Of a stretch of DNA of 64,000 nucleotides, positions 15,646-24,205 are shown in pieces. Both the position numbers and the translations under genes were made by a program. The DNA lies in NCBI GenBank assembly GCA_963774075.1, contig CAVZDP010000002.1, positions 372,001 through 436,000 on the forward strand, written 5' to 3'. The notes under the pieces were generated by a model, which worked only from the letters and a program-made list of their open reading frames with translations, searched no databases and was not told where the DNA came from. Every line of letters starts with the position of its first letter. Position 1 is the stretch's first letter. This stretch comes from JBBQNR01 sp963774075. Its GTDB lineage: Bacteria; Actinomycetota; Thermoleophilia; Solirubrobacterales; JBBDJG01.

Positions 15646-16581
15646 TCAGGGGTGCTCGATCCGGGGAGCCACCTCGCTCGCCACCAACTCGATCTGCCGT
15701 CGCTCCTCGCCCAACGGCCAGAGGTAGATGCGCTGGCAGCCCGCCGCGGCGTAGGAGGATAGAAGGGCCGCGCAGTGCTCAGCCGGGCCGATGCAGAGCT
15801 GGCCTCGAAGCTCCTCGGGATCTCGGTTCAAGAGCGGCGCGAGGACTTCGCTGAGGACCCGATCCCCCTCGGCGCGATCTTTGGCGACCCAGGTCCACAT
15901 CGTGGCAAGAGCATTCGGAAAGCCGTCCGCGTCGCGGCCGCGATCCTCGAGCTCGCGTGCCAAGCACTCACGGGCTTCGGCGAAGCCGTCCGGCGTCGTG
16001 TTGTACGCGGAGGCAAGCCAGCCGTCTCCGGCACGCGCGACTCGCCGCAATCCGGCCTTTGAGCCCCAGCTGCCGATCCAAAGCGGTATGCGACCCCGTC
16101 GAGGAGCCGGCGCGAGCTCGACATTGTCAGGCACGCGGTAGTAGCTCGCCCCCTCTGGAGGAGGCTTTCGCTCGAGCAGTGCCCGCAGCGTTGTGATGGC
16201 CTCGTCGAATCGCTTCCAGCGCTCGTCGAACGGGATGCCCAGGACGTCGTAGTCAAGTTTGGACGAACCAGGTCCCAGGGCAGCGATCAGCCGGCCTTCG
16301 GAGAGCACGTCCAACGCGGTCAGCGTCTTAGCCAGCGGCACCGGCCCCCTCAGGACGGCGAGCGAGACTGTCGTGGCCAGAGTCATGTCGCCGCTTCGCT
16401 CGATCACGCTCGCAAGCGCTGTCGGCCCGTCGAGCCAGGGCGTCGAGAAGACGAAATGGTCGTTGGCGGAGACCGCCGCGAGCCCGCAGTCCCGAGCAGC
16501 GTCAACCGCCTGCTCGAGCCGCCCACGCGAGAGCCCTTCGTCTCCGAACTGCATCAGCGGTAGGTGGAGCCCCAGATCCAT
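15646..16581 (-). CDS. LLM-class flavin-dependent oxidoreductase
   Basis: 311 residues with the luciferase-like TIM-barrel pattern: an N-terminal strand MDLGLHLPLMQFG, ANDHFVFSTPWLDGPTAL, TLATTVSLAVLRGPVPLAK, LDVLSEGRLIAALGPGS and RIPLWIGSWGSKAGLRR. The family uses FMN or, in actinobacteria, often coenzyme F420. The substrate cannot be told. It converges on the hypothetical gene at 14725-15612, with 33 bases between the two stops. Confidence 0.9.
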   Translation of the reverse strand: MDLGLHLPLMQFGDEGLSRGRLEQAVDAARDCGLAAVSANDHFVFSTPWLDGPTALASVIERSGDMTLATTVSLAVLRGPVPLAKTLTALDVLSEGRLIAALGPGSSKLDYDVLGIPFDERWKRFDEAITTLRALLERKPPPEGASYYRVPDNVELAPAPRRGRIPLWIGSWGSKAGLRRVARAGDGWLASAYNTTPDGFAEARECLARELEDRGRDADGFPNALATMWTWVAKDRAEGDRVLSEVLAPLLNRDPEELRGQLCIGPAEHCAALLSSYAAAGCQRIYLWPLGEERRQIELVASEVAPRIEHP

Positions 16582-16664
16582 AGGTCGATCGTTTCAGATT
16601 CCATTCGCAGCGACCGAACCGCGAGCCGCGCTGCACGCTGGAAGCGCGCAGTAGAAATGTCCGC

Positions 16665-16769
16665 ATGGAAACGCCGGCCTCCAGATTCGTCGAGCACGAC
16701 GGCGTCAACATTGCCTGGCTAGCTCACTGGCTGCGAGCGTCTTGCCCGACAGCTCTAGGCCGCTGTTAG
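16665..16769 (+). pseudogene. Possible N-terminal fragment of an alpha/beta hydrolase-type gene
   Basis: A 34-residue frame reads METPASRFVEHDGVNIAWLA and stops soon after. The opening resembles the start of alpha/beta-hydrolase or hydrolase-cyclase proteins, which continue into a VVGDGP-type segment that is missing here. It may be the stump of a deleted gene. A chance frame is possible. Confidence 0.3.
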
Positions 16770-16810
16770 CGAACGATTAGCGAAACTCTTGGCCGGGTAC
16801 TCGCTGGGCC

Positions 16811-17350
16811 GTGACAGTTGCGGCGAAATTAGAGTCCGCTCGTCTTCACGCTACGGGCGTCAAGCCGCCGAAGTTGCCCGCGTTCCTCATGGGCTCGGGA
16901 CTCGGCGGATTTTTGGACGGCATAGTGCTCCACCAGGTACTCCAGTGGCATCACATGCTCACCGACACCGGCGACAACCCAGCCAATACCGTCCCTGGCC
17001 TGGAGGACAACACCCTGGCGGATGGGTTCTTTCACCTCGCTACATGGTTCTTCGTCGCCGGCGCGATGCTTCTCGCCGTGCGGGCGTGGCAGCGGCGTGA
17101 GTTGGCGCCACCGTGGCGCTCTCAGATTGGGATGCTCCTCACCGGCTGGGGCGTATTCAACGTCATCGAAGGCCTGATCGACCATCAGGTCCTTGGTATC
17201 CACCACGTTCGGGACGATCTCGGCGCGCCCCTGGGCTGGGACCTCGCTTTCCTCGCCTTTGGGGTGCTGTTGATTGTCGGTGGGCTGCTGCTGTCGCGTT
17301 CGGGCGACCGGGTAGCACGCCACAACGCTCAGCAGGCAGCCCCTACCTAA
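16811..17350 (+). CDS. DUF2243 multi-pass membrane protein
   Basis: 179 residues from a GTG start. The hallmark of DUF2243, GFLDGIVLHQVLQWHHML, lies at about residues 33-50 in the first membrane segment. A second segment (FHLATWFFVAGAMLLAV), a third (GMLLTGWGVFNVIEGLIDHQ) carrying another conserved His, and a fourth (LAFLAFGVLLIVGGLLL) follow. The conserved histidines suggest metal or haem contact, and family members are often found near cytochrome oxidase genes, but none is near here. The function is unknown. Confidence 0.88.
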   Translation: MTVAAKLESARLHATGVKPPKLPAFLMGSGLGGFLDGIVLHQVLQWHHMLTDTGDNPANTVPGLEDNTLADGFFHLATWFFVAGAMLLAVRAWQRRELAPPWRSQIGMLLTGWGVFNVIEGLIDHQVLGIHHVRDDLGAPLGWDLAFLAFGVLLIVGGLLLSRSGDRVARHNAQQAAPT

Positions 17351-17815
17351 GCGCAGGAGCTTGGAGGTTGCTTTCTCGGGTCAGGCGACCTTCCTTTGGC
17401 CCGGTTAGCCCACAAGTCGGGGGATCGCGTCTACAGTCGGGGTGAGAGCCCTTTCTCGGAGGGGGATTCCCAAAAGGGGAACACGTCGCGAGTCCAGACG
17501 AGCGCCCAATGATGTGGCGCTCGTCCTGATTGACGGGGCCATTTCTTAGCTATCGGGCGATGTCCCGGCGCCAACGGCCTGTCGGCAGAATTGCGGCTTT
17601 ACGGAGAGTTTCACCCGGTCACACGAACCCCGCCAAAAGAGGTTTTGAACGCCATGGCGGATGGGAATATTACGGTCCGCCACGCGGAGTCTTGGCGCGC
17701 GCGGGAGGCGCTGCGGGGCCCGTTGTAAACGCGAGGGAACGACGCCGCCTCGACCAAGAGGGGTGGGGATTGGTGGACCTCGCACCTTTAAACCCATAAG
17801 ACGGGAGGACACACC
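17351..17815. other. Long intergenic region, no confident gene
   Basis: About 465 bases. The clear feature is the hairpin at 17497-17525, described separately. A 24-codon frame from ATG 17654 to TAA 17728 (MADGNITVRHAESWRA) has GAGG 11 bases upstream and might be a leader peptide for the gene at 17816; evidence is thin. The length suggests an extended 5' region or a small RNA, but I recognise none. Confidence 0.4.
17497..17525. terminator. Strong hairpin, probable terminator of the DUF2243 gene
   Basis: GACGAGCGCC and GGCGCTCGTC form a perfect 10-bp stem with a 9-base loop. No T-run follows, as is usual in high-GC actinobacteria. It lies about 145 bases after the DUF2243 stop. Confidence 0.55.
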
Positions 17816-18160
17816 GTGGCAGGAGCACCAGCAACAGTTCGCACGGGCGCGGGCCGGAGCAGCGGCCGCAGTGTCGGCGATTTGGGGCGTCGGCTCGCGA
17901 CCGAGACGAAGCATGCCATCAAAACAACGGAGTTCTACGCGTACGTAGTCACGTTCGTTTTGATCCTGATCGCCGGAAACTCGATCGAATCCGCGGAGGG
18001 CGGCCCTGACCGCTTCGCCGCAGACAAGGTCTGGCTTTGCATCACAATCCTGACCGTCGGATACATGGTCAGCCGAGGCCTCGCAAAGGCAGGCAGCCGC
18101 GAGCCGTATTGGCAGGATTCCGGACAGAACCAAACTCGCGACGGCGACGATCGCGGGTAG
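17816..18160 (+). CDS. Small conserved membrane protein
   Basis: 114 residues from a GTG start with GGGAGG 8 bases upstream. The N-terminal 40 residues are Gly/Ser/Arg-rich. ETKHAIKTTEFYAYVVTFVLILIAG begins the first membrane helix, and VWLCITILTVGYMVSRGLAKAGS is the second, with a hydrophilic loop between. The pattern ETKHxxKTTEF plus TIxTVGYMxSRGLAKxGS recurs in small actinobacterial membrane proteins of unknown role. It ends before a strong bidirectional terminator. Confidence 0.8.
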   Translation: MAGAPATVRTGAGRSSGRSVGDLGRRLATETKHAIKTTEFYAYVVTFVLILIAGNSIESAEGGPDRFAADKVWLCITILTVGYMVSRGLAKAGSREPYWQDSGQNQTRDGDDRG

Positions 18161-18193
18161 GTCAGCGGGGCCTGACAACAGCCTGCTGGATTC

Positions 18194-18228
18194 GACAGTG
18201 GCCGCGTCGCCGAAACGCGGCCACTGTC
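18194..18228. terminator. Bidirectional terminator
   Basis: A perfect 14-bp stem (GACAGTGGCCGCGT with ACGCGGCCACTGTC) around a 7-base loop lies between the convergent genes ending at 18160 and 18275. It can end transcription from both sides. Confidence 0.8.
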
Positions 18229-18274
18229 GTCCAAGGATTGCGGTAGGCGTGTGCACCGCCGATCGAACCCGCTG

Positions 18275-19591
18275 TCAGTTCTGGAACTCGTACGCCCCCA
18301 TGTCGACGTACGGCTTCGAGCCGCCTCCTCGATTGGGGAAGCCTGCATCGAATCTCGGCCGACCCTCGAGGTCGGTCACCGGCGCACCGTCGCTCGTCCC
18401 GGCATCGATTCCCGGGCTGCCGCGCGCCAGGCGGTAGTCGTAGGTTGCGCGGTCGAGGAAGAGAGGCGGTTCAGCCAGATCGTGAGGACCGCTCCGAAAC
18501 CCAGATCCGATCAGGTTGTAGTCCTCTCTTCCGATCATTGACGCGGTGGCCTCGAGCGCGGTTGTGATGTTGTTCAGGAGGACGGCGCCCGTGGTCGCGC
18601 CGTGGAGTCGTATGCCGTGCCCCGCATCCCAGGCTGTGTTGTTGATGATTCGGATTCCGGGGACGTTGAATAGCTCCAGGGCAAACTGCCTCACCGACCC
18701 GAACTCGTTGTTGGCCACGACCCAACCAGTGTTCGTCGCGCCGGCCGTCCTTCCTGGCACGACGATCACGGCACGACACTCGCGGAACCGGTTTTTCTGG
18801 ATCGTGACGTCCTCGTTGTTTTCGGAGAACTCGATCGCGTCCGCGTGGGGAGTCGGCCTGATCACGTGAAAGAGGTTGTGAGATATCACCATGCGCTTCA
18901 TGTCGCTGGCCTGTATGCCGTCGCCTCCTACAGCCCGGATGGGTAGTGGTATGCGCACAAACTCGTTGTCGCGGATCCAAACAGAGGAAGACTTGCGTAC
19001 GACGATTCCGTCCCAGACGTCGTGCAGCTTGTTGTGAGCGAACGTCAAGTGATGCGAGAAGAAGGCCCAGAGCCCGGACGGGGTGACGTCGTTGTGGACG
19101 AATCTCAGCCGGGATGAATTGAAGGCCCTGGCGCGGCCGATGCGCAGGCCGCGGAAGCCCAGGTGATTGCTACGCGAGATCTCGATCTTCTTCAGCAAGG
19201 GCGCCTCGTCTCTGTAGGCGGCGAACCACACGTAGCGCGCACGGTGGAAGTTGGAAACGTCGAACCGACGATACGTCGCTTGTCGAACGAAGACCGTGCT
19301 GCCCGCCGGTGCGGATCTCAGGGCCTTCCGCAACGTGCACCACGGGGTGGAGCGACTCGCTGCCTGAGACGCGGTCCGAGCGTCGCGACAGTGGCCACCG
19401 ATCGAGCCTTTGTCCACATAGACCGCGGCGCTGGCTGCTCCCGCCCAGAGCATGCATGCCACCAGGCCTACACCGCCCACCAGAAAACCCCGGCTTCTCT
19501 CCAGAGATATGCCTAGAAGGAGCGCCAAAGGTCGGGGCCAGGCGAATATCGCGAGAGAGTTTTGGATCGAACGACGAAAACCAGCCATCAA
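18275..19591 (-). CDS. Secreted right-handed parallel beta-helix protein
   Basis: 438 residues. A hydrophobic signal segment (FLVGGVGLVACMLWAGAASA, about 36-55) is followed by AVYVDKGSIGGHC and an N-cap region typical of DUF1565/pectate-lyase-like proteins (CTLRKALRSAPAGSTVFVR). The middle is a series of short beta coils with Asn/His turns (HNDVTPSG, AHNKLHDVWDG, RDNEFVRIPL, SHNLFHVI, NNTAWDAGHG). The C-terminus carries DYRLARGSPGIDAG and YVDMGAYEF, the usual end of such helices. It probably binds or cleaves extracellular polysaccharide; no catalytic set can be assigned. Confidence 0.85.
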   Translation of the reverse strand: MMAGFRRSIQNSLAIFAWPRPLALLLGISLERSRGFLVGGVGLVACMLWAGAASAAVYVDKGSIGGHCRDARTASQAASRSTPWCTLRKALRSAPAGSTVFVRQATYRRFDVSNFHRARYVWFAAYRDEAPLLKKIEISRSNHLGFRGLRIGRARAFNSSRLRFVHNDVTPSGLWAFFSHHLTFAHNKLHDVWDGIVVRKSSSVWIRDNEFVRIPLPIRAVGGDGIQASDMKRMVISHNLFHVIRPTPHADAIEFSENNEDVTIQKNRFRECRAVIVVPGRTAGATNTGWVVANNEFGSVRQFALELFNVPGIRIINNTAWDAGHGIRLHGATTGAVLLNNITTALEATASMIGREDYNLIGSGFRSGPHDLAEPPLFLDRATYDYRLARGSPGIDAGTSDGAPVTDLEGRPRFDAGFPNRGGGSKPYVDMGAYEFQN

Positions 19592-19692
19592 CCGCCCACC
19601 AGAGCGGGCCAGAATGCCAAAGCAACGCTGTTAGCGGCTCTGCTCTTGCGGAGGACTTGTTGTAGTTCCTGATGCCGTCTGGCCGGCAGGGC

Positions 19693-20661
19693 TCAGTGGT
19701 GATGAGCTCCCCTGTGTATGTCCTGCGCGGCGAAGACGATCCGCTCGCCGTCCGGCGACCAGGCCGGACCCGAGGCCGCGAGCGATCGGCCGGTCAGCCG
19801 GGTCCAGGGGCCTCCGTCGGCATCGATCACTGCGACCGACGCGTGTCCCTCGGCCTGAGCTATCAAGGCGATCTTGGTTCCATCCGGAGACCAGGAAGGC
19901 TCCTGACTCGAGTCCTGCTCGTCGGTGAGTTGCTTGCGCTCGGAGCCGTCCAGGCGCATGCTGAAGATCACCCAGTTGCCGTTCCCCTGCTGCTCGGTGA
20001 GTGCGATCCTGGTGCCCTCGGGCGACCAGGTCGGGTGCAATTGCTGCAGGGGGTCACGCGTCAGGCGACGCAGGCCTCCGCCGCCGGGTCGGACGCCATA
20101 GATGTCCCAATTGGTCGCCGTCACCTGTCGGTGGAAGAGAATCAGCTTGCCGTCGGGAGACCACGCCGGCGCTTCGTCCGACTCACCCCTGCTCAAGCGA
20201 CGCGCGCTGCCGTCGCGGACCCTGATCAGGTAGATCCCCGACCCCCGCTTGGCGACGGCGACCCTGCGTCCGTCCGGCGAGGAGACCGGCTGGGAGATGC
20301 TCGGCACGTCGCTCGCGATCCCTTCCCTCTTTGAGCCCTCGGCATCGGTCGCGAACAGTCTCGGGGCACACCGCTCGCATTCCGGCTCGCCGAAGAGGAT
20401 CTTGCCTGCGCTGGACCATGACGGCGACTCCGCAAACTGCTCCCCGCGGTTGTGCGTGAGCCGGTCCAGCGCACGGCTCTCGACGCCGACGATGTAGATG
20501 TTCGAGTGCTCGGACTGGGTGGTGGGTTCCGAAACGGCAGGCCTCTTCGGCTCGGAGGGGCCCTCGCCGTTGCCCTCGGATTCCGAGGTGACGACCAGGA
20601 CGACGGCGATGAAGCCGAGCGCCAGGAGGGCCGCGGCCCAGCGTATCCATGTAGAGGGCAT
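19693..20661 (-). CDS. Membrane-anchored TolB-like beta-propeller (PD40) protein
   Basis: 322 residues. One N-terminal membrane segment (AALLALGFIAVVLVVT, about 9-24) precedes a Pro/Ser-rich linker. At least five WD40-like PD40 repeats follow, each with the sequence PxWSPDGxxI or a close variant: PSWSSAGKILF, PAWSPDGKLILF, PTWSPEGTRIAL, PSWSPDGTKIAL and PAWSPDGERIVF. The propeller is outside the membrane and likely binds a protein or glycan. It starts 24 bases after the stop of the large metallophosphoesterase gene, so the two form an operon. Confidence 0.88.
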   Translation of the reverse strand: MPSTWIRWAAALLALGFIAVVLVVTSESEGNGEGPSEPKRPAVSEPTTQSEHSNIYIVGVESRALDRLTHNRGEQFAESPSWSSAGKILFGEPECERCAPRLFATDAEGSKREGIASDVPSISQPVSSPDGRRVAVAKRGSGIYLIRVRDGSARRLSRGESDEAPAWSPDGKLILFHRQVTATNWDIYGVRPGGGGLRRLTRDPLQQLHPTWSPEGTRIALTEQQGNGNWVIFSMRLDGSERKQLTDEQDSSQEPSWSPDGTKIALIAQAEGHASVAVIDADGGPWTRLTGRSLAASGPAWSPDGERIVFAAQDIHRGAHHH

Positions 20662-20685
20662 GTCCCGGAGACGCTCTGCCGAAAG

Positions 20686-23196
20686 CTAGAGGGTCACGAC
20701 AAAGTTGGTGAAGGGATTTGCCTGCTCCACAGCAAGCGTCAGCACGAGCTCCGGCCTCTGGGTGGCGTCGGTGTGCTCCCGGGAGCGGATGTCGACGCCG
20801 TCCGTGGTGGTCGTGGCGAGGCGGAAGCTGTAGGTCCCGTTGCCCGTCACGAACGACGAGACGTTGTACTCGACCCAGCTGTTGGTGGCGATCGCGCCCT
20901 TGTCGTCGGTCGCCCCGCTGGTCGTAGCGGGACGATTGCTCCAGTTGATCGCGCTCTCAGACCAGCCGGTTGCGGTCGTGTAGACGGCGGGCCCGTTCGC
21001 CGTGGCGCTGTAGGCGTAGACGCGAAGCGTTGCGCTCTGGATCGCGCTGGATACCCCGCCGAGCGCGAATCTCAAGTAGCTCTCGACGTCGGGGTCGCCT
21101 GCCCCATCCGCTCTGAGATACGAGCTGCCGTAGTTGGTGGCGGGACTCCCTTCCTGCACCCGGGCGTCGGCCTCGGCGAACACCTTCACCGTGTCACCCG
21201 ACGTCGGCGTCGTTGGCGTAACCGTCGCCGTGTTGCTGAAGCCGGAGCGGTTCCCGGCCGCGTCGAGGGCGCGCACCTGGTAGCTGTACTCGGTGCCCGG
21301 GCTGACCGTCGTGTCCGAGTGGCTCGTGGCGGTCTTGGTCGTGAGCAGCGAGCCGTTGCGGTAGACCTCGTAGCCGGTCACGCCGACATTGTCGGTGGAG
21401 GCGCTCCAGTTCAGATCGATGCTCGTGGGGCTGGATGCCGTGGCCGTGAGGCCGGCCGGCGCGCTCGGGGGCTGGGCGTCGGTTGGCGGGGTGCCGCCGC
21501 CGCCCTGACCCAGCGTCAGTTCCAGCTCCGGCCTCTGGGTGGCGTCGGTGTGCTCCCGGGAGCGAATGTCCACGCCGTCGGTCGAGGTCGTGGCGAGGCG
21601 GAAGCTGTAGGTCCCGTTGCCCGTCACGAACGAGGAGACGTCGTATTCGACCCAGCTGTTGGTCGCGATCGCGCCCTTGTCGTCCGTCGCACCACTCGTC
21701 GTGGCGGGACGGTTGCTCCATGTGATCCCGCTCTCCGACCACCCGGCTGCGGTCGTGTAGACGGCGGGCCCGTTGGCCGTGCCGCCATAGGCGTAGACGC
21801 GAAGCTTTGCGCTCTGGACCGAGCCGGACACTCCGCTGACGTTGAATCTCAAGTAGCTGTCGACGTCGGGGTCGCCTGCCCCATCCGCTCTGAGATACGA
21901 GCTGCCGTAGTTGGTGGCGGGAGTCGATTCCTGCACCCGGGCGTCGGCCTCGGCGGACACCTTCACCGTGTCGCCCGCCGTTGGCGTAACGATCGCCGTG
22001 TTGCTGAAGCCGGAGCGGTTGCCGGCCGCGTCGATCGCCCGCACCTGGTAGCTGTACTCGGTGCCCGGGCTGACCGTGGTGTCCGAGTGGCTCGTGCCGG
22101 TCTTGGTCGTGAGCAGCGAGTTGTTGCGGTAGACCTCGTAGCCGGTCACGCCGACGTTGTCGGTGGCGGCGCCCCAGGAGAGGTTTACCTGGGTCGAGCT
22201 CGCCGCGCCAGCGGACAGGTTCGTCGGCGCGGTCGGGGGCTGAGCGTCGGTTGGCGGGGTGCTGCCGCCGCCGTGACAGGCCTCGCTGCCGGAGTCGGTG
22301 AAGGTCCTGCCCGCCTCCGGCACGAACTGCCAGTCGTAGGTCGTCGGGTGCAGCGTCAATTTGAGGACGCCGAAGGTGTTGTTCTGTCGCACTTCGCTGT
22401 TCGGCTTGGCGCTGCTTATCCCCGTGAAGAACGCCCCGCCTGTGCCCACCACGAACTGGCGAATGCCCCTCGCCCGATCGAGCCCGCCGCTCGCATTCTG
22501 GGGAGCGAAGCGCTCGTAGTTGTGGCTGTGTCCCACCAGGGCAAGGTCCGCGTCCGCGTTGTAGAGGGCCTGCCAGAGAGGCTGCATGAAAGTCCCGTCA
22601 CCGTCGTGCCCAGAGCTGAAGCGAGGGTGATGCCAGAAGGCCAGCGTGCAGGCGTTCGGATGGGCGGCGAGGTCGGCGCGCAGCCACTGCTCCTGCTCCG
22701 ATCCGGTGGAGCACGGAACCCGCGAGCAATTCGAGTTGAGCGCGATCAGGTGCCAGGCGCCGACGTCAAGGCTGTAGAAGCCTTTGCCTCGCGTTCCGTG
22801 GGGGCCGTTGTTGACACCGGAGCCGTAGAAGTAGTCGAAATAGCCGCTGCCGGAGCTCTCGTGGTTGCCGAGCGAAGGGCTGGTGATGGACTTGAAGCGA
22901 CCCCACGTGTGGTCATACGAGTTCTGGAGATTCGAGAGCGAGGCGCTGTCGTACTGCAGGTCCCCGAGAGCGAGAGCCCTCGCGGCGCCGCCGTTCAGGA
23001 CGATGTCCGAGGTCTGCCGCTCACGGCATGTGGTCGAGGATCCCGAGCTGCCCGGAGCGCAGGCGATGTCACCCGCGGCGTAGATGACTGGATCGACCGC
23101 GGCGGCGTTCGATGGCCACAGCGCCGACAGTGCCATCGCCGTGGCGACGACCAAGACAACCCCCCGCCAACGCTGCAAAAAGAATCCACCTTCCAT
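20686..23196 (-). CDS. Secreted metallophosphoesterase with two FN3-DNRLRE modules
   Basis: 836 residues from the ATG at 23196; an ATG at 23223 is also possible. A signal peptide (VVLVVATAMALSALWPSNAAA) precedes a calcineurin-like phosphoesterase: YAAGDIACAPG, LGDLQYDS, SPSLGNHES, FWHHPRFSSG and VGHSHNYERF hold the metal-binding Asp, Asn and His residues. A fibronectin type III domain and a DNRLRE (CBM96-like) domain follow, and both are repeated nearly unchanged. The extension probably tethers the enzyme to cell wall or polysaccharide. It is co-transcribed with the beta-propeller gene. The substrate (phosphoester or nucleotide) is unknown. Confidence 0.88.
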   Translation of the reverse strand: MEGGFFLQRWRGVVLVVATAMALSALWPSNAAAVDPVIYAAGDIACAPGSSGSSTTCRERQTSDIVLNGGAARALALGDLQYDSASLSNLQNSYDHTWGRFKSITSPSLGNHESSGSGYFDYFYGSGVNNGPHGTRGKGFYSLDVGAWHLIALNSNCSRVPCSTGSEQEQWLRADLAAHPNACTLAFWHHPRFSSGHDGDGTFMQPLWQALYNADADLALVGHSHNYERFAPQNASGGLDRARGIRQFVVGTGGAFFTGISSAKPNSEVRQNNTFGVLKLTLHPTTYDWQFVPEAGRTFTDSGSEACHGGGSTPPTDAQPPTAPTNLSAGAASSTQVNLSWGAATDNVGVTGYEVYRNNSLLTTKTGTSHSDTTVSPGTEYSYQVRAIDAAGNRSGFSNTAIVTPTAGDTVKVSAEADARVQESTPATNYGSSYLRADGAGDPDVDSYLRFNVSGVSGSVQSAKLRVYAYGGTANGPAVYTTAAGWSESGITWSNRPATTSGATDDKGAIATNSWVEYDVSSFVTGNGTYSFRLATTSTDGVDIRSREHTDATQRPELELTLGQGGGGTPPTDAQPPSAPAGLTATASSPTSIDLNWSASTDNVGVTGYEVYRNGSLLTTKTATSHSDTTVSPGTEYSYQVRALDAAGNRSGFSNTATVTPTTPTSGDTVKVFAEADARVQEGSPATNYGSSYLRADGAGDPDVESYLRFALGGVSSAIQSATLRVYAYSATANGPAVYTTATGWSESAINWSNRPATTSGATDDKGAIATNSWVEYNVSSFVTGNGTYSFRLATTTTDGVDIRSREHTDATQRPELVLTLAVEQANPFTNFVVTL
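20731..22260 (-). repeat. Internal tandem duplication, about 770-bp unit
   Basis: The FN3-DNRLRE module occurs twice in the phosphoesterase gene (roughly 21500-22260 and 20731-21480). Long stretches are nearly identical at DNA level, for example around 21100-21180 versus 21860-21955. The offset is about 769-778 bases. Near-identity points to a recent duplication or ongoing conversion. Confidence 0.8.
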
Positions 23197-23351
23197 GGCC
23201 AGCAATCCCCGCGCTTCATGCACCCCTCAGAGCGGGTGGGGACGCTCCTTTACCAGACAGTTACAGCATAACCGCAGCGATCAGGTTCGCAAAGCTGGAT
23301 GCACGAGTCATTCGTCCTGGAGAAAAACCCCGTTTCCGAGCGGCGGGCAGT

Positions 23352-24143
23352 CTAGAGCGTCGTTCGGGCCTCCAGCCGCGCGGCGGACTCCGGGTCGTGC
23401 GATGGCAGGTAGACCGTCGGGTGCGCACGGCCGTGGGCGAGGATGGCCTCCATCGTGGCCACCGACACCGCCGGCTTTGGCGCGACGGCGTCGGGACGAC
23501 GCGCGTGTAGCTGCTCGAGCGTGTCGGTCGCGTCGCCGGCCAAAAGGACGTGGCGTCCCTCATCGTCGACGCAGAGGATCGAGATGTGCCCTGGAGTGTG
23601 ACCGGGACTCGCGACGGCCACGATTCGGCCATCGTCGCTCAGTGGCAGGCTTTCCGCAAATGCGCCGAACGAGCCGCCGTCGAGCGCGACCGGCCGAAAG
23701 TCGACTCCCGCCGGCACGGGCTGGCGGAACAGGCGCTGCGCGAGTCGAGCGCCACGGGTGCGTGAGAAAGCAAGTTCATCGTCGTGCACCAGCAAGGCGC
23801 TGCGGAGGTGGATGCCGCCGTCCATGTGGTCGCCGTGCATGTGGGTGAGCACGGCCGTCTCGACGTCCGCGAGGGCCAGGCCGGCGGCTGCGAGCGCGCT
23901 CGGAAGCTCCTGCTCGGGCGCCACGTCGAAGCGAGCGAACGGAAGATCGCGCACGGCCGCGGTCTCACCGGTGTCCACGAGCATGAGCCGGCCCGCATGC
24001 TCGATTGCCCAGCAATGGATCGGCACCGGATCCGACCACGAGCCGGGCAGGAACAGGTCGACTTGTCGCCGCATGCCGCTTCTGGCATGCAGGAAGGCGT
24101 GCTTGAGGCGCACGGTCCCGGTGGTGAGTGCGTGGATCCTCAT
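23352..24143 (-). CDS. MBL-fold hydrolase, lactonase-like
   Basis: 263 residues. The metal site reads LTHMHGDHMDGG (HxHxDH), with PGHTPGHIS and LLAGDATDT later, and PSHDPESA near the C-terminus. IHCWAIEHAGRLMLVDTG at the front and this length resemble the AttM/AiiA-type N-acyl homoserine lactonase branch, although many relatives act on other lactones or esters. It is divergent from the SDR gene, with only 41-62 bases between the starts, so their promoters face each other. No signal peptide is seen. Confidence 0.87.
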   Translation of the reverse strand: MRIHALTTGTVRLKHAFLHARSGMRRQVDLFLPGSWSDPVPIHCWAIEHAGRLMLVDTGETAAVRDLPFARFDVAPEQELPSALAAAGLALADVETAVLTHMHGDHMDGGIHLRSALLVHDDELAFSRTRGARLAQRLFRQPVPAGVDFRPVALDGGSFGAFAESLPLSDDGRIVAVASPGHTPGHISILCVDDEGRHVLLAGDATDTLEQLHARRPDAVAPKPAVSVATMEAILAHGRAHPTVYLPSHDPESAARLEARTTL

Positions 24144-24192
24144 GATGGTCCGCGGCGGGACTCTAGCTCTCCCGGCGCTCGCGAATGGCAGC

Positions 24193-24198
24193 TATGGT
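24193..24198 (+). promoter_or_regulatory. Probable -10 box of a leaderless SDR gene transcript
   Basis: TATGGT is followed by 7 bases and the ATG at 24206. The box overlaps the alternative upstream ATG (24185), which argues for the shorter protein. Confidence 0.55.
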
Positions 24199-24205
24199 TC
24201 GCTTC

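Noticed and set aside
17530..17799. 89-codon frame before the small membrane protein gene
   Set aside because: It lacks a ribosome site and family sequence, has poor codon pattern, and crosses the hairpin region.
20452..23271. Very long open frame (about 939 codons) opposite the phosphoesterase gene
   Set aside because: It is the antisense shadow of GC-rich codons. The product is an Arg/Gly/Val-rich repeat without domains, while the minus strand encodes a clear enzyme.
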